Origin: Paraflavitalea devenefica
Lineage (GTDB): Bacteria; Bacteroidota; Bacteroidia; Chitinophagales; Chitinophagaceae
NCBI RefSeq assembly: GCF_011759375.1
Contig: NZ_JAARML010000002.1
Location: 62,001 to 126,000, forward strand
Reading direction: 5' to 3'
Length of the DNA stretch: 64,000 bases
Shown here in pieces: positions 43,683 to 52,866 of the stretch. The position numbers were made by a program, and so were the translations under genes. The first letter of the stretch is position 1. Every line of letters begins with the position of its first letter. The notes under the pieces were generated by a model that saw only the letters and a program-made list of their open reading frames with translations, did not search any database and had not been told where the DNA came from.

Positions 43683-46406
43683 ATGAATAAAAAGCCTGCT
43701 TTCACCCGCCGTGATTTCGTAAAACATTCTATGGTGCTCGCAGCCGGCCTGCCGGTAGCCGGTGCACTGCCCGTAATGGCAGCAGCACAGGAATCGCCAC
43801 TGCCCACGCCGGTACCCCTGCAATGGCTCGATGGCAAAGCGCCCACACTGACCGGCGGCGTCACCTTCGGTGTTCCCTGGCCCAAAGGTGCAGTACCCGC
43901 TACTACCGACTTCGGTTTGCAGCAGGCTGCCGGTGAACAGCTACCCCTGCAATCATGGCCACTCGCTTACTGGCCCGATGGCTCGCTCAAATGGACAGCC
44001 CACGCCACCACCTGGCAAAACACACCGCCTGATAACTTATTGCTCATGCCACAGAAGGCGCCCACAACAGGCACTGCTCCATTGGCCACAGAAAGTGCTG
44101 AGGCTATCACCATACGCACAGGTATTATAGAAACTGTCATCAATAAAAAAGGGGCTGTCATCATTCAATCGCTGGCGCGTAACGGAAAAACAATCGCGCA
44201 GGAAGGAAAGCTTGTACTGCTTACCCGCAGCAACCCCGATAATGATCCGGGCGAGCCTGTCAATACGGTACAGTTTACCGGAAGCATAGACAAAATAACC
44301 CTCGAACAAAATGGCCCCATCAGGTCAGTAGTAAAAATAGAAGGCCGTCATACCAATGCAACCGGCCGCGTCTGGCTGCCCTTCATACTGCGTTTATATT
44401 TTTACAAGGACAGCGATGCCCTGCGCGTCCTGCACACCATCATCTATGATGGTGATGAGCAAAAAGATTTCATCAGTGGCCTAGGCATCCGCTTCACCGT
44501 ACCACTGCAGGAAGAGCTGCACAACCGCCACATCCGTTTTGCCGGTGCCGGGCAGGGCGTCTTTGCCGAAGCCGTGCGCGGACTCACTGGCCTGCGCCGC
44601 GATCCGGGCAAAAACATCACCACAGCCCAGGTGGCAGGCCAGACCACACCACTGCTGAGCAGTTTTCCGGAAGCCGTGGCGCAGCGCCTCCAATACATTC
44701 CCGCCTTTGGCGATTATACCTTATTCCAGTCCTCACCCAACGCCTTCGACATTCAAAAACGTACCCGTGCAGGTTATGGATGGATACAAGCCGCTCATGG
44801 CACACGCTCCGAAGGCCTCGTTTACCTGGGCACACCATCCGGTGGCATAGCGCTTGGCATCCGCAATTGCTGGCAAAGCTATCCGGCCCAATTCGATATC
44901 CGCAATGCGCATACAGAAAAAGGCGAGCTCACCGCCTGGCTATGGGCTCCCAAGGCTGGCGCCATGGACCTCCGCTTTTACCACGATGGCATGGGGCAGG
45001 ATACTTTCACAGAGCAGCGTGAAGGCCTCGAAATTACCTATGAAGATTATGAACCCGGTTTTGGTACACCGTTAGGCGTGGCCCGTACCAGCGAGTTGCA
45101 AGTACACATACTGCCTGTTACGCCTTCGGCGCAGCAGTTTGCACAGCTCGCTGCTGCCCTGCAGCAGCCTCCTTTATTGGTGGCCACCCCAGCTACCTTC
45201 ACCACCGCAGGCGTATTCGGTATGAGTTGGTATCAACAATCCGGCAACTCCGATCAGAAAGCAACACTCGAAAAGCAATTGGATGGGTACTTTAATTACT
45301 ACCGGCAGCAGGTGGATCAGCACCACTGGTATGGTTTCTGGAACTATGGCGATGTAATGCACTCCTACGACCGCGACCGCCATGTATGGAAATATGATAT
45401 TGGAGGTTTCGCCTGGGACAACTCCGAACTGTCTACCGATCTCTGGTTATGGTATTACTTCCTCTATACCGGCCGTGCCGATGTATTCCGGATGGCCGAG
45501 GCCATGACAAGGCATACCGGTGAAGTAGATGTGCACCACCTCGGCAGGTTCAGTCCCCTTGGCTCCCGTCACAACGTGCAGCACTGGGGCTGCAGCGCCA
45601 AGCAACTGCGCATCAGCACCGTGGCCAACCGCCGCTTCTACTATTACCTCACTGCCGATGAGCGTGTGGGCGATCTGATGCGCGAACAGGTAGAGGCCGT
45701 CCGCACCCTGCACCACATCGTGCCCGGCCGCAAAGTAGGACAGCAGGCCGCCACCGCCGCCGGCTATGCCAACGTGGCTTTTGGTACCGACTGGGGAGCC
45801 ATTGCCGCAGCCTGGCTCACCGAATGGGAGCGCACGGGCAATGCACATAGCAGGGAGAGGTTGTTCAATAGCATGCGCACCATCGGTCAGCAACCTTATG
45901 GCTTCTTCTCCGGTGCGGCCGATATGGAGCTCGCCACCGGTAAATTTCAGCTTACCAAAAAGGCAAAACCGCAGGCATCCCACCTCAGCGCCGTGTTCGG
46001 ATTGGCAGAAATTTGTGCAGAGCTCATCGCATTAACTGACATTCCGGCTTTTGAAAAAGCATGGCTTCAATATTGTGAGCTGTACAATGCTTCTGCGGAG
46101 CAGCAGCGCGCTGCGCTCGGAAGCGATCTTGGTAAGCTCAACCTGCGGCAGGCGCATGCCCGGCTTACGGCCTTTGCGGCCCGGTGTAAACAGGATACCG
46201 CCCTGGCGGCCCGCGCCTGGAACGAATTCTTCGAAGGCGGCGCAGGCATACGTAATCCCATGCCGGCTATAAAACACCTGCAGGGGCCGCAGGTGCTCAA
46301 CCCCGTAGAGGAAGCGGACAACATCTCCACCAATGCTGTAGCGCAATGGGGCCTCACCGCACTCATCCTGCTGGGTATCATCGGGCCGGCCTTACCGGAT
46401 AAATAA
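43683..46406 (+). CDS. PcRGLX/YetA-like protein, candidate exo-rhamnogalacturonan lyase (PL26-like)
   Basis: A 907-aa protein exported by the Tat route: from the start at 43683 it begins MNKKPAFTRRDFVKHSMVLA with the twin arginine; 32 further codons upstream in frame look non-coding. The N-terminal domain PLQWLDGKAPTLTGGVTFGV, PWPKG and QSWPLAYWPDGSLKWTAHAT matches the PcRGLX/YetA N-terminal domain. A central domain (about 190-480) and an (alpha/alpha) barrel-like C-terminal region (GFWNYGDVMHSYDRDRHVWK, YDIGGFAWDNSELSTDLWLW) follow. Members related to Penicillium PcRGLX cut rhamnogalacturonan from the end. Catalytic residues cannot be named with certainty, so lyase activity is inference. It stands apart from SusC/D genes. 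Confidence 0.82.
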   Translation: MNKKPAFTRRDFVKHSMVLAAGLPVAGALPVMAAAQESPLPTPVPLQWLDGKAPTLTGGVTFGVPWPKGAVPATTDFGLQQAAGEQLPLQSWPLAYWPDGSLKWTAHATTWQNTPPDNLLLMPQKAPTTGTAPLATESAEAITIRTGIIETVINKKGAVIIQSLARNGKTIAQEGKLVLLTRSNPDNDPGEPVNTVQFTGSIDKITLEQNGPIRSVVKIEGRHTNATGRVWLPFILRLYFYKDSDALRVLHTIIYDGDEQKDFISGLGIRFTVPLQEELHNRHIRFAGAGQGVFAEAVRGLTGLRRDPGKNITTAQVAGQTTPLLSSFPEAVAQRLQYIPAFGDYTLFQSSPNAFDIQKRTRAGYGWIQAAHGTRSEGLVYLGTPSGGIALGIRNCWQSYPAQFDIRNAHTEKGELTAWLWAPKAGAMDLRFYHDGMGQDTFTEQREGLEITYEDYEPGFGTPLGVARTSELQVHILPVTPSAQQFAQLAAALQQPPLLVATPATFTTAGVFGMSWYQQSGNSDQKATLEKQLDGYFNYYRQQVDQHHWYGFWNYGDVMHSYDRDRHVWKYDIGGFAWDNSELSTDLWLWYYFLYTGRADVFRMAEAMTRHTGEVDVHHLGRFSPLGSRHNVQHWGCSAKQLRISTVANRRFYYYLTADERVGDLMREQVEAVRTLHHIVPGRKVGQQAATAAGYANVAFGTDWGAIAAAWLTEWERTGNAHSRERLFNSMRTIGQQPYGFFSGAADMELATGKFQLTKKAKPQASHLSAVFGLAEICAELIALTDIPAFEKAWLQYCELYNASAEQQRAALGSDLGKLNLRQAHARLTAFAARCKQDTALAARAWNEFFEGGAGIRNPMPAIKHLQGPQVLNPVEEADNISTNAVAQWGLTALILLGIIGPALPDK

Positions 46407-46440
46407 TTGTAAATTCCGGTCACTAAAAGTTTATGTGCGT

Positions 46441-48327
46441 ATGCAGGATACATTCTTCTTCCAGGCCATGTTATACCTGGCTGCAGCAGTCATCATGGTA
46501 CCCATCGCCAAAAGGCTCGGCCTCGGTTCTGTATTGGGTTACCTCATAGCAGGCATCATCATTGGGCCCGCAGGGCTGAAACTCATTGGTAAAGAAGGGC
46601 AGGACCTCATGCACTTTGCCGAATTCGGCGTTGTCATGATGTTATTTGTCATCGGCCTTGAGCTGGAGCCTTCCCGTCTCTGGCGCCTTCGCCGTTCCAT
46701 CATTGGCATGGGCGGCATGCAGGTAGTCATCACAGCCATGGTAGTAGCAGGTATAACTGCCTTTTTCCGGGTGCAATGGCAGGAGGCATTGGCCCTTGGG
46801 ATGATCGTATCCCTCTCTTCCACGGCCATCGTATTGCAATCCCTCCAGGAAAAGGGATTAATGCAATCTGCCGCCGGGCAAAGTTCCTTTGCGGTACTGC
46901 TATTCCAGGACATTGCCGTCATCCCGATGCTGGCCCTCTTTCCGCTGCTGGCCAGTGAACCGGCCAATGCAGCGTCAAGCCTGCACAATACCGGCCTTGC
47001 CGGCGGACTGCCTGCCTGGGCGCAAACGCTCATGGTATTGGGCTCAGTATTACTCATCATCGTGGCCGGCCGTTACGGTATGCGCCCGGTATTCCGCCTC
47101 ATTGCCAAAACAGGCATGCGCGAAATGTTTACCGCCACCGCCTTACTCCTTGTGGTGGGCATTGCGGTACTCATGACGACCGTAGGTCTCAGTCCGGCCC
47201 TCGGTACCTTCCTCGCAGGAGTGGTATTGGCCAATAGCGAATACCGCCATGAACTGGAGACAGATATTGATCCTTTCAAGGGACTATTGCTGGGTCTCTT
47301 CTTCATTGCAGTGGGCGCCTCCATTGATTTCTCGCTGCTCATAGCCCGTCCCTTCTTTATAGCCATACTGGTATTGGGCGTTTTATTCCTCAAGACCATC
47401 ATACTCTTCATCGTGGGGAAAGCGTTCAGGATGAGTACCTCGCAGAACTTCACCTTCAGCTTTGGCCTTAGCCAGATAGGGGAGTTTGCTTTCGTGCTCA
47501 TCAGCTTCTCCTTCCAGGGAGGCATCCTGTCTAAAGAAATCACCGATACCATGACAGCCGTAGTGGCCGTCAGCATGGCGCTTACGCCGCTGCTTATGAT
47601 GCTCAATGAAAAATGGGTGCAGTCCCGTATTTGTAAAATAGGTGTCGCGCCGGCGGAAAGGGAAAGTGATGTGCAGGAAGAAGATAACCCGGTCATCATT
47701 GCGGGCTATGGTCACTTTGGCAATACCATTGGCCGTTTTCTGCGTGCTAATAATATTGGCGCCACCATCCTCGATACCGATAGTGACAACGTAGATTGGC
47801 TTAGGCGCATAGGTTATAAAGTATACTATGGTGATGCCAGCCGGTCCAATCTGCTGGCGATAGCAGGCGCCCATAAGGCAAAGCTCATCGTCATTGCCAT
47901 TGGCGATCAGAAAAAACGCCTGGAGATGATCGAGACCATCAAAAAGCATTTCCCCAATCTGCAGATGCTCGTACGGTCTGCCAACCGCTATGATGCCTAT
48001 GACCTCATGAATGCCGGTATGCTGTACATCTACCGGGAAACCCTCGATACCAGCCTGCGGGTGGGGGTGGATGTCATGAAAATGCTGGGGTATTCTAACG
48101 AAATTGCCGACAGGTCGGCCAAAACATTCTTCGTACACGACGAAAAGGCCCTCAAATACCTCTCCACCATCCGTAATGATGAAGAATACATCAGTGCGGC
48201 CCGCAGGAATATGGAAGAGCTCACCATGCTTGTACAGGCCGACCGCGTTGTGCAGGAACCCAGGCAAGAGCAACAACAACTCCCCGGCGAACAGCCTGCC
48301 GAAGACCAGGTCCGCCTCGCACAATAA
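46441..48327 (+). CDS. KefB/KefC-type monovalent cation:proton antiporter
   Basis: A 628-aa inner-membrane CPA2 antiporter with a regulatory RCK/TrkA-N domain. The first 390 residues hold about a dozen membrane segments (YLAAAVIMVPIAKRLGLGSV; LGYLIAGIIIGPAGL; FAEFGVVMMLFVIGLELEPS). The cytoplasmic part has the nucleotide-binding motif VIIAGYGHFGNTIGRFL and YYGDASRSNLLAIAGAHKAK, as in E. coli KefC. ATG 46441 is preferred to a GTG two codons earlier. In enterobacteria Kef proteins release potassium on electrophile stress under glutathione control. Here the neighbouring YghZ-type reductase (4.4 kb away) also fits electrophile defence, but glutathione gating in Bacteroidota is not established. 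Confidence 0.93.
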   Translation: MQDTFFFQAMLYLAAAVIMVPIAKRLGLGSVLGYLIAGIIIGPAGLKLIGKEGQDLMHFAEFGVVMMLFVIGLELEPSRLWRLRRSIIGMGGMQVVITAMVVAGITAFFRVQWQEALALGMIVSLSSTAIVLQSLQEKGLMQSAAGQSSFAVLLFQDIAVIPMLALFPLLASEPANAASSLHNTGLAGGLPAWAQTLMVLGSVLLIIVAGRYGMRPVFRLIAKTGMREMFTATALLLVVGIAVLMTTVGLSPALGTFLAGVVLANSEYRHELETDIDPFKGLLLGLFFIAVGASIDFSLLIARPFFIAILVLGVLFLKTIILFIVGKAFRMSTSQNFTFSFGLSQIGEFAFVLISFSFQGGILSKEITDTMTAVVAVSMALTPLLMMLNEKWVQSRICKIGVAPAERESDVQEEDNPVIIAGYGHFGNTIGRFLRANNIGATILDTDSDNVDWLRRIGYKVYYGDASRSNLLAIAGAHKAKLIVIAIGDQKKRLEMIETIKKHFPNLQMLVRSANRYDAYDLMNAGMLYIYRETLDTSLRVGVDVMKMLGYSNEIADRSAKTFFVHDEKALKYLSTIRNDEEYISAARRNMEELTMLVQADRVVQEPRQEQQQLPGEQPAEDQVRLAQ

Positions 48328-48346
48328 CGATTCTCTCTTCTTTGTC

Positions 48347-48401
48347 ATTTCGAATCCCGCCTGCGCACTGGCCTTGTGGCGATGCAGGCGGGATGAGAAA
48401 T
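48347..48401. repeat. Palindromic intergenic repeat
   Basis: ATTTCGAATCCCGCCTGC (48347-48364) pairs with GCAGGCGGGATGAGAAAT (48384-48401), 15 of 18. It lies 20 bases after the antiporter stop. The downstream words CTATCGAAGCAAA (48405) and ATCGAAGCAAACG (48421) recur at 62966 and, inverted, at 7037. Confidence 0.75.
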
Positions 48402-48546
48402 CTGCTATCGAAGCAAAAGGATCGAAGCAAACGTATTGCCGACTGCCGATTCACGATTGCCGCCTTTTCCCAGTCTATAATTTCAGTAGAAATTACTATC
48501 TTCCCACCCCTGATACGTATCCTTATTAACCAGATTAAACAACAAG

Positions 48547-49434
48547 ATGAAAAAGATCTATTTAAGTGACGCAGGACCCAAAGTATCACCGGCCATCTAT
48601 GGCTTTTACCGCTGGCATGAAGTAGACAACAAGGCAATGGCAATGGAAAAAAACATTAACCTCTGTCTGGAATTAGGCATCAATACCTTTGATCATGCTG
48701 ATATCTATGGCGGATATGAATGTGAAGAACTGTTTGGCAATGTCATCGCGCAGGGTACGGTGAAACGCGAAGACCTCGTGATCTTCACCAAATGCGGCTT
48801 ACTGGAACCGCATCCTTCCCGGCCCGACATACGCATCCGGCATTGTAATACCTCTAAAGACCATATCCTCCAAAGTGTTAACAACTCACTGAAAAAACTC
48901 AGGACGGATTACATAGATATCTTCCTGCTCAATAACCTTGATCCGATCTCTAACCTCGAGGAAACAGCCCTCACCCTGCAAAGGCTGAAGGAGTCTGGCA
49001 AAGTCAAAAACATTGGCGTGGTCAACTTCTCGGTATTCCAGCACCAGTTGCTGGCTTCTTACCTGAAGGCTCCGCTGGTGACCAATCATGTTGAGCTTAG
49101 CTTATTAAATACTACGGCGCTCGACAATGGCCAGGTGGATTACAGCAAGCAACGCTACATGCGTCCGCTCGCTTCTGCGCCGCTGGCTGCCGGGGAGATT
49201 GCCAATGGCAACACAGAGCAGGCCGTACGGGTGCGCAGCAAGTTGCAGGAAATAGGTAAAAAATACAATGCCGATCAGGAATCCATAGCAGTCGCCTGGC
49301 TGGTAAAGCTGGGAGCCCTGCCACTCATTGGCACCACCAGCGAGCAAAGAATCCGGAACATCGTCAATGCATTCAACATTGATCTCGATAACCAGGATTG
49401 GTACGAACTCTACAATGCTTCAAGAGGTATTTAA
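48547..49434 (+). CDS. YdhF-like aldo-keto reductase, catalytic His replaced
   Basis: A 295-aa protein with the aldo-keto reductase TIM barrel, close in layout to E. coli YdhF (AIYGFYRWHEV, GINTFDHADIYGGYECEELF, SLKKLRTDYIDIFLL). Asp and Tyr (FDHADIYGG) and Lys (IFTKCGLL) of the tetrad are present. At the His position the sequence is FLLNNLDP, with Asn129 where related proteins have His (YghZ-type neighbour: FYHHRPD). The C-terminal cofactor site is changed too (ASAPLAAGEI; LIGTTSEQRI). It may have altered or no reductase activity. No signal peptide. It is convergent with a DUF3788 gene, with a hairpin repeat between. Confidence 0.9.
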   Translation: MKKIYLSDAGPKVSPAIYGFYRWHEVDNKAMAMEKNINLCLELGINTFDHADIYGGYECEELFGNVIAQGTVKREDLVIFTKCGLLEPHPSRPDIRIRHCNTSKDHILQSVNNSLKKLRTDYIDIFLLNNLDPISNLEETALTLQRLKESGKVKNIGVVNFSVFQHQLLASYLKAPLVTNHVELSLLNTTALDNGQVDYSKQRYMRPLASAPLAAGEIANGNTEQAVRVRSKLQEIGKKYNADQESIAVAWLVKLGALPLIGTTSEQRIRNIVNAFNIDLDNQDWYELYNASRGI

Positions 49435-49459
49435 TAAACGTCTCTATCTTTTTACTTCC

Positions 49460-49510
49460 CCGCAGAGTCTCCCGAAGAGCTTGTCCCGTAACAGCGGGAG
49501 GACTCTGCGG
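49460..49510. repeat. Dispersed hairpin repeat, copy C
   Basis: CCGCAGAGTCTCCCG (49460-49474) pairs with CGGGAGGACTCTGCGG (49495-49510). The spacer AAGAGCTTGTCCCGTAACAG resembles that of copy A. It lies between two convergent genes and could end both transcripts. Confidence 0.85.
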
Positions 49511-49516
49511 TTATCA

Positions 49517-50035
49517 TCACTTCAGAAACAACTTAATAGCCAGCAGCTTTTTAATATCCTTAATAAGGCTATCGTCTTTCACTTCAATATAAAAGCTGGA
49601 ACCTTCCGTATGGGTGCGGGCTGTCTGGATGATCTGCAGGGTATCGTCTGATAAATTACTCTTCATGGCTTCCCGCATTGCCTTCTCACCCAGTACCAGC
49701 AGGATGGCAAAGAAACTGTTACAGGGAATACAGTATATGATCACCCGTTTATGATACCTCACCCGCACATGCCAGCCAGCCTTGGGATTGAAATGCCACA
49801 ATTCCTCTGACCCCGGCCGGTTTTGGAACACATACTCTCTGATGTTGCACCAATGATCGTAGGTGTCATCCAGCGCATCCCGGAATAGCTTATGTACAGG
49901 CTTTTTGGCCTGGTCTGGAAAAATAGGGCTGTACAAGTTGCAGGTTTTAAGGAGTAATCTAAACGGATGAATGATAGTATATAGTGTGAACCCGTTGCAT
50001 AATGACGGGTATTCCCTTATTTTTACTGTCCACAA
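49517..50035 (-). CDS. DUF3788 domain protein, start uncertain
   Basis: Up to 172 aa. Residues about 36-172 match DUF3788: SPIFPDQAKKPVHKLFRDAL, TYDHWCNIREYVFQ, WHVRVRYHKRVIIYCIPCNS, LVLGEKAMREAM and a C-terminal SLIKDIKKLLAIKL. The family is cytoplasmic and of unknown function. The frame has no ATG: it opens with a TTG at 50035, and another TTG at 49936 would give about 139 aa, the usual family length, starting directly before YSPIFPD. The second is more likely. With the longer form the start would be 3 bases from the divergent GH130 gene, leaving no promoter room. Confidence 0.8.
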   Translation of the reverse strand: MWTVKIREYPSLCNGFTLYTIIHPFRLLLKTCNLYSPIFPDQAKKPVHKLFRDALDDTYDHWCNIREYVFQNRPGSEELWHFNPKAGWHVRVRYHKRVIIYCIPCNSFFAILLVLGEKAMREAMKSNLSDDTLQIIQTARTHTEGSSFYIEVKDDSLIKDIKKLLAIKLFLK

Positions 50036-50038
50036 ATA

Positions 50039-51229
50039 ATGGCAAATCCGAATACAACGATTCTTTCACCTCAACCTGCTTGCATGCTGTTACCTGCTAT
50101 AGGAAAAAAACGAGTCTGGCTCCTGGGTCTTCTCTTGTTAATAGTTGTATTACCTGCCTGGTCGCAATCAACGGCAACAAAAAATAGTCAATGGCCGTTG
50201 GGCAACTTTATCCGGCCACCGCACGTGAACCCTGTTATTGCTCCCGATAGCATCACCCGTTTCTGGTGTCCTATGAATGAGAAGCAGGTCGACTGGGAAT
50301 CCAATGACACCTTCAATCCTGCGGCTATTGCAAAGGATGGCACCCTGTATGTACTATACCGCGCAGAAGATAAATATGGGATAGGCATTGGTTTTCGTAC
50401 ATCACGCATTGGCCTCGCGGCCAGTAAAGATGGGCTCACATTCACCAGGCGGCCCGCACCGGTATTATATCCTGATAAAGATGCACAGAAAGAAATGGAA
50501 TGGCCTGGAGGATGCGAAGACCCGCGTATAGCAGTAACGGAAGAGGGTACTTATGTTGTATTGTATACACAGTGGAACAGGAAGGTACCGCGTATTGGGG
50601 TGGCTACTTCACGCGATCTTATAAACTGGACCAAACATGGCCCTGCTTTCAAAAAAGCGCACGGGGGCAAATTCTTTAATACGCCTACCAAATCTGCGTC
50701 TATTATAACCACCCTGAAAAATGGTAAACTGGTCATTGCTAAAATACACGGTAAGTACCACCTGTATTGGGGTGAGTACAAGGTAAGCATGGCCACTTCT
50801 ACCGATCTCATCAACTGGGAGCCGGTGCTGGATGAAAAAGGAAACCTCAAAACGGTCATTGCACCGCGGAAAGGTTACTTTGATAGTGATCTTACCGAGT
50901 GTGGCCCACCGGCGCTGTTAACCGATAAAGGTATCTTGTTATTGTACAATGGTAAGAACAGCAAAGAAGGCAATGGCGATCCACGGTATACGCCCAAAAG
51001 CTATTGCGCCGGCCGGGTGCTCATGGATGCTAATGATCCGTTCAAAGTAATAGCGCGTGATGATCAGCCTTTCCTGGTGCCTTCGGAAAGCTTTGAAAAG
51101 AGCGGCCAGTATCCGGCCGGTACCGTGTTTATAGAAGGGCTTGTTTATTTCAACAACAAATGGTTCCTCTATTACGGCTGCGCCGATTCCCGTGTGGCAG
51201 TAGCCGTCTACGATCCGGCAGCAAAATAA
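50039..51229 (+). CDS. GH130 family protein (beta-mannoside phosphorylase/hydrolase type)
   Basis: A 396-aa five-bladed-propeller enzyme with a signal peptide; an ATG at 50084 would give a more usual signal (MLLPAIGKKRVWLLGLLLL). GH130 motifs: FNPAAIAKDGTLYVLYRAED, RIGLAASKDGLTF, GGCEDPRI with the proton-donor Asp161, and RIGVATSRDLINW. GH130 contains both cytoplasmic phosphorylases and exported hydrolases of beta-mannosides; export suggests the hydrolase type, but which phosphate-binding residues remain would need an alignment. It is convergent with a SusD/SusC pair, and a mannan-type substrate for both is possible. Confidence 0.87.
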   Translation: MANPNTTILSPQPACMLLPAIGKKRVWLLGLLLLIVVLPAWSQSTATKNSQWPLGNFIRPPHVNPVIAPDSITRFWCPMNEKQVDWESNDTFNPAAIAKDGTLYVLYRAEDKYGIGIGFRTSRIGLAASKDGLTFTRRPAPVLYPDKDAQKEMEWPGGCEDPRIAVTEEGTYVVLYTQWNRKVPRIGVATSRDLINWTKHGPAFKKAHGGKFFNTPTKSASIITTLKNGKLVIAKIHGKYHLYWGEYKVSMATSTDLINWEPVLDEKGNLKTVIAPRKGYFDSDLTECGPPALLTDKGILLLYNGKNSKEGNGDPRYTPKSYCAGRVLMDANDPFKVIARDDQPFLVPSESFEKSGQYPAGTVFIEGLVYFNNKWFLYYGCADSRVAVAVYDPAAK

Positions 51230-51243
51230 AAAATAAGCGGTAA

Positions 51244-51286
51244 GTAGCGAGTAGCAAGCAGTAATCCACCACTTGCCACTCGCTAT
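51244..51286. repeat. Inverted repeat between convergent genes
   Basis: GTAGCGAGTAGCAAG (51244-51258) pairs with CTTGCCACTCGCTAT (51272-51286), 13 of 15. It lies between GH130 (+) and SusD (-), the same arrangement as the hairpin at 7021. Confidence 0.65.
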
Positions 51287-51300
51287 TCACCACTTGCTTT

Positions 51301-52857
51301 CTAAGGCGTATCCCACCACAATGGTGTCAGCAGCCGGTACCTTTCTGAATTATCACCCACTGCTTCCGGATTGCGGTTCTGTTCATTCGTTTCATACACC
51401 ATGCCGCGTATCCATTGATTGGGATTGGCAGCATCAAAGATCACTGTGTTGAGATTCGCAGGTCGCCTGAGTGATGGGCCATAAATAGCCGTACTGTAAT
51501 CCATGCGCCGCATATCCACCCAGGTTTCAGGATTGAGGCATTGCGTAATATACTTCTGCCGCATAATATGGCTCAGTCCCTGTGTAAGGTTATCAAAATG
51601 CGTGCTCAGCCCATCAGCATCCTGGGCAGTCCAATAGGCATTGATGTCTCCGGCAGTTACACCCAGCTTGCGCATATTGGCTGTTACGCCCTCCCGGTAA
51701 GCGGCCAGGGCGCCCGCTTTATCATTTCCCCGCAGACTTGCTTCCGCTTGTATCAGCTTCACTTCTGAATAAGTAATAAAAGGGAATGGCGAAATACTAT
51801 CTGTGTAATAACCGCTTCTGCTAAAACGGCCATAGTCATTCTCACTGGTGAAAGTACCGGTGCCATCCTGTCCGCCAGCCAGCCCCGCGCCGGACCGCAG
51901 GCCACGGTATTGTGCGTCTGAAGCGGCAGGCTTCATAATACGGCTGATGCGTGGGTCCTGGAAAGGCGTTTCCGTCACCGGGAACTTCGTCAGTATATTC
52001 ACAAAGAACTGCGACCAGGTAAAATAGCGCGGATCAGTAGCACTCGTAAAACCACCCCAGCTTGCCCACGGGTTTTGATCTGTTTGCTGTCCGGTGCCCA
52101 GGTAAGGGAATTGCGCATCCATACCATCTGCATTAAAACCATTCTGGCAGGCCGCAATAATATTGGCGCTGTTGTACAGGTTTCCTTTTTTAGACAGGTG
52201 GTTCATATACCTCGCGCGGAGTGACCACGCAAAGCGCTTCCATTTATTTACATCGCCCTGGAATAGAATATCACCGCCACTGAAATTCAACGGCGTGGTA
52301 TTGGGACCATCAAACTTGGTAACAGCATCTGCCAGCAAGGAATCAATATAGCGGTATACGGTAGGTTGATCGTCCATTTTGGGCAGCAGGTTGATCTGGC
52401 CTTCGCCATTATAAAAATCACTGGCTACAATAGAGCCGTACTGGTCGGTAAGCATACCCAGGTTCAAGGCCAGCAGCACCTGGCCGGCGCCGGCAAAATG
52501 CAGGTTGTTCTCTTTCTTGCCCAGCACGATCAGGTCCACACAATTGGGCATGGTGAATACATAAGCATTCTGCCAGAAGAAATAGCTGGCGGTAAAGCGC
52601 CAGGTCTCTGCATTGCGGTTGGTACCGGTGAGCAGTTTGGTAACCCCATATTGTGTCGTGCCAGCTATTTCGCGGGCCCCTCTCCACATGGAAGAACCAT
52701 TAGTAGTAGTGATAGCGCCTATCAGCCGGTTATGGGCCGGCATGGCCGTAGGATTATTAGGGTCTTTGTTTACATCCAGGAACTTTTTACAGGAACTGGC
52801 AACCAGCAAAGACACCGATATAATAACATAACTGATCTTATTCATTACGTGCTTCAT
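51301..52857 (-). CDS. SusD/RagB family lipoprotein
   Basis: A 518-aa surface lipoprotein. Signal MKHVMNKISYVIISVSLL with lipobox VASSC, then KKFLDVNKDPNNPTAMP, the SusD-like_2 opening. Family segments: MLTDQYGSIVASDFYNG, FQGDVNKWKRFAWSLRARYM and ITYSEVKLIQAEASLRG. It is encoded 9 bases after its SusC partner. The start may also be 12 bases further in (second Met). Confidence 0.94.
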   Translation of the reverse strand: MKHVMNKISYVIISVSLLVASSCKKFLDVNKDPNNPTAMPAHNRLIGAITTTNGSSMWRGAREIAGTTQYGVTKLLTGTNRNAETWRFTASYFFWQNAYVFTMPNCVDLIVLGKKENNLHFAGAGQVLLALNLGMLTDQYGSIVASDFYNGEGQINLLPKMDDQPTVYRYIDSLLADAVTKFDGPNTTPLNFSGGDILFQGDVNKWKRFAWSLRARYMNHLSKKGNLYNSANIIAACQNGFNADGMDAQFPYLGTGQQTDQNPWASWGGFTSATDPRYFTWSQFFVNILTKFPVTETPFQDPRISRIMKPAASDAQYRGLRSGAGLAGGQDGTGTFTSENDYGRFSRSGYYTDSISPFPFITYSEVKLIQAEASLRGNDKAGALAAYREGVTANMRKLGVTAGDINAYWTAQDADGLSTHFDNLTQGLSHIMRQKYITQCLNPETWVDMRRMDYSTAIYGPSLRRPANLNTVIFDAANPNQWIRGMVYETNEQNRNPEAVGDNSERYRLLTPLWWDTP

Positions 52858-52866
52858 AAACGAATT

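Noticed and set aside
47383..48348. 321-codon open frame antisense to the KefB/C-type antiporter gene
   Set aside because: It mirrors a clearly recognised protein on the other strand, has no family features, and such antisense frames are expected at this GC content.
48547..49434. Pseudogene call for the aldo-keto reductase lacking His
   Set aside because: The frame is intact, full length and otherwise conserved; a single substitution does not make it a pseudogene.
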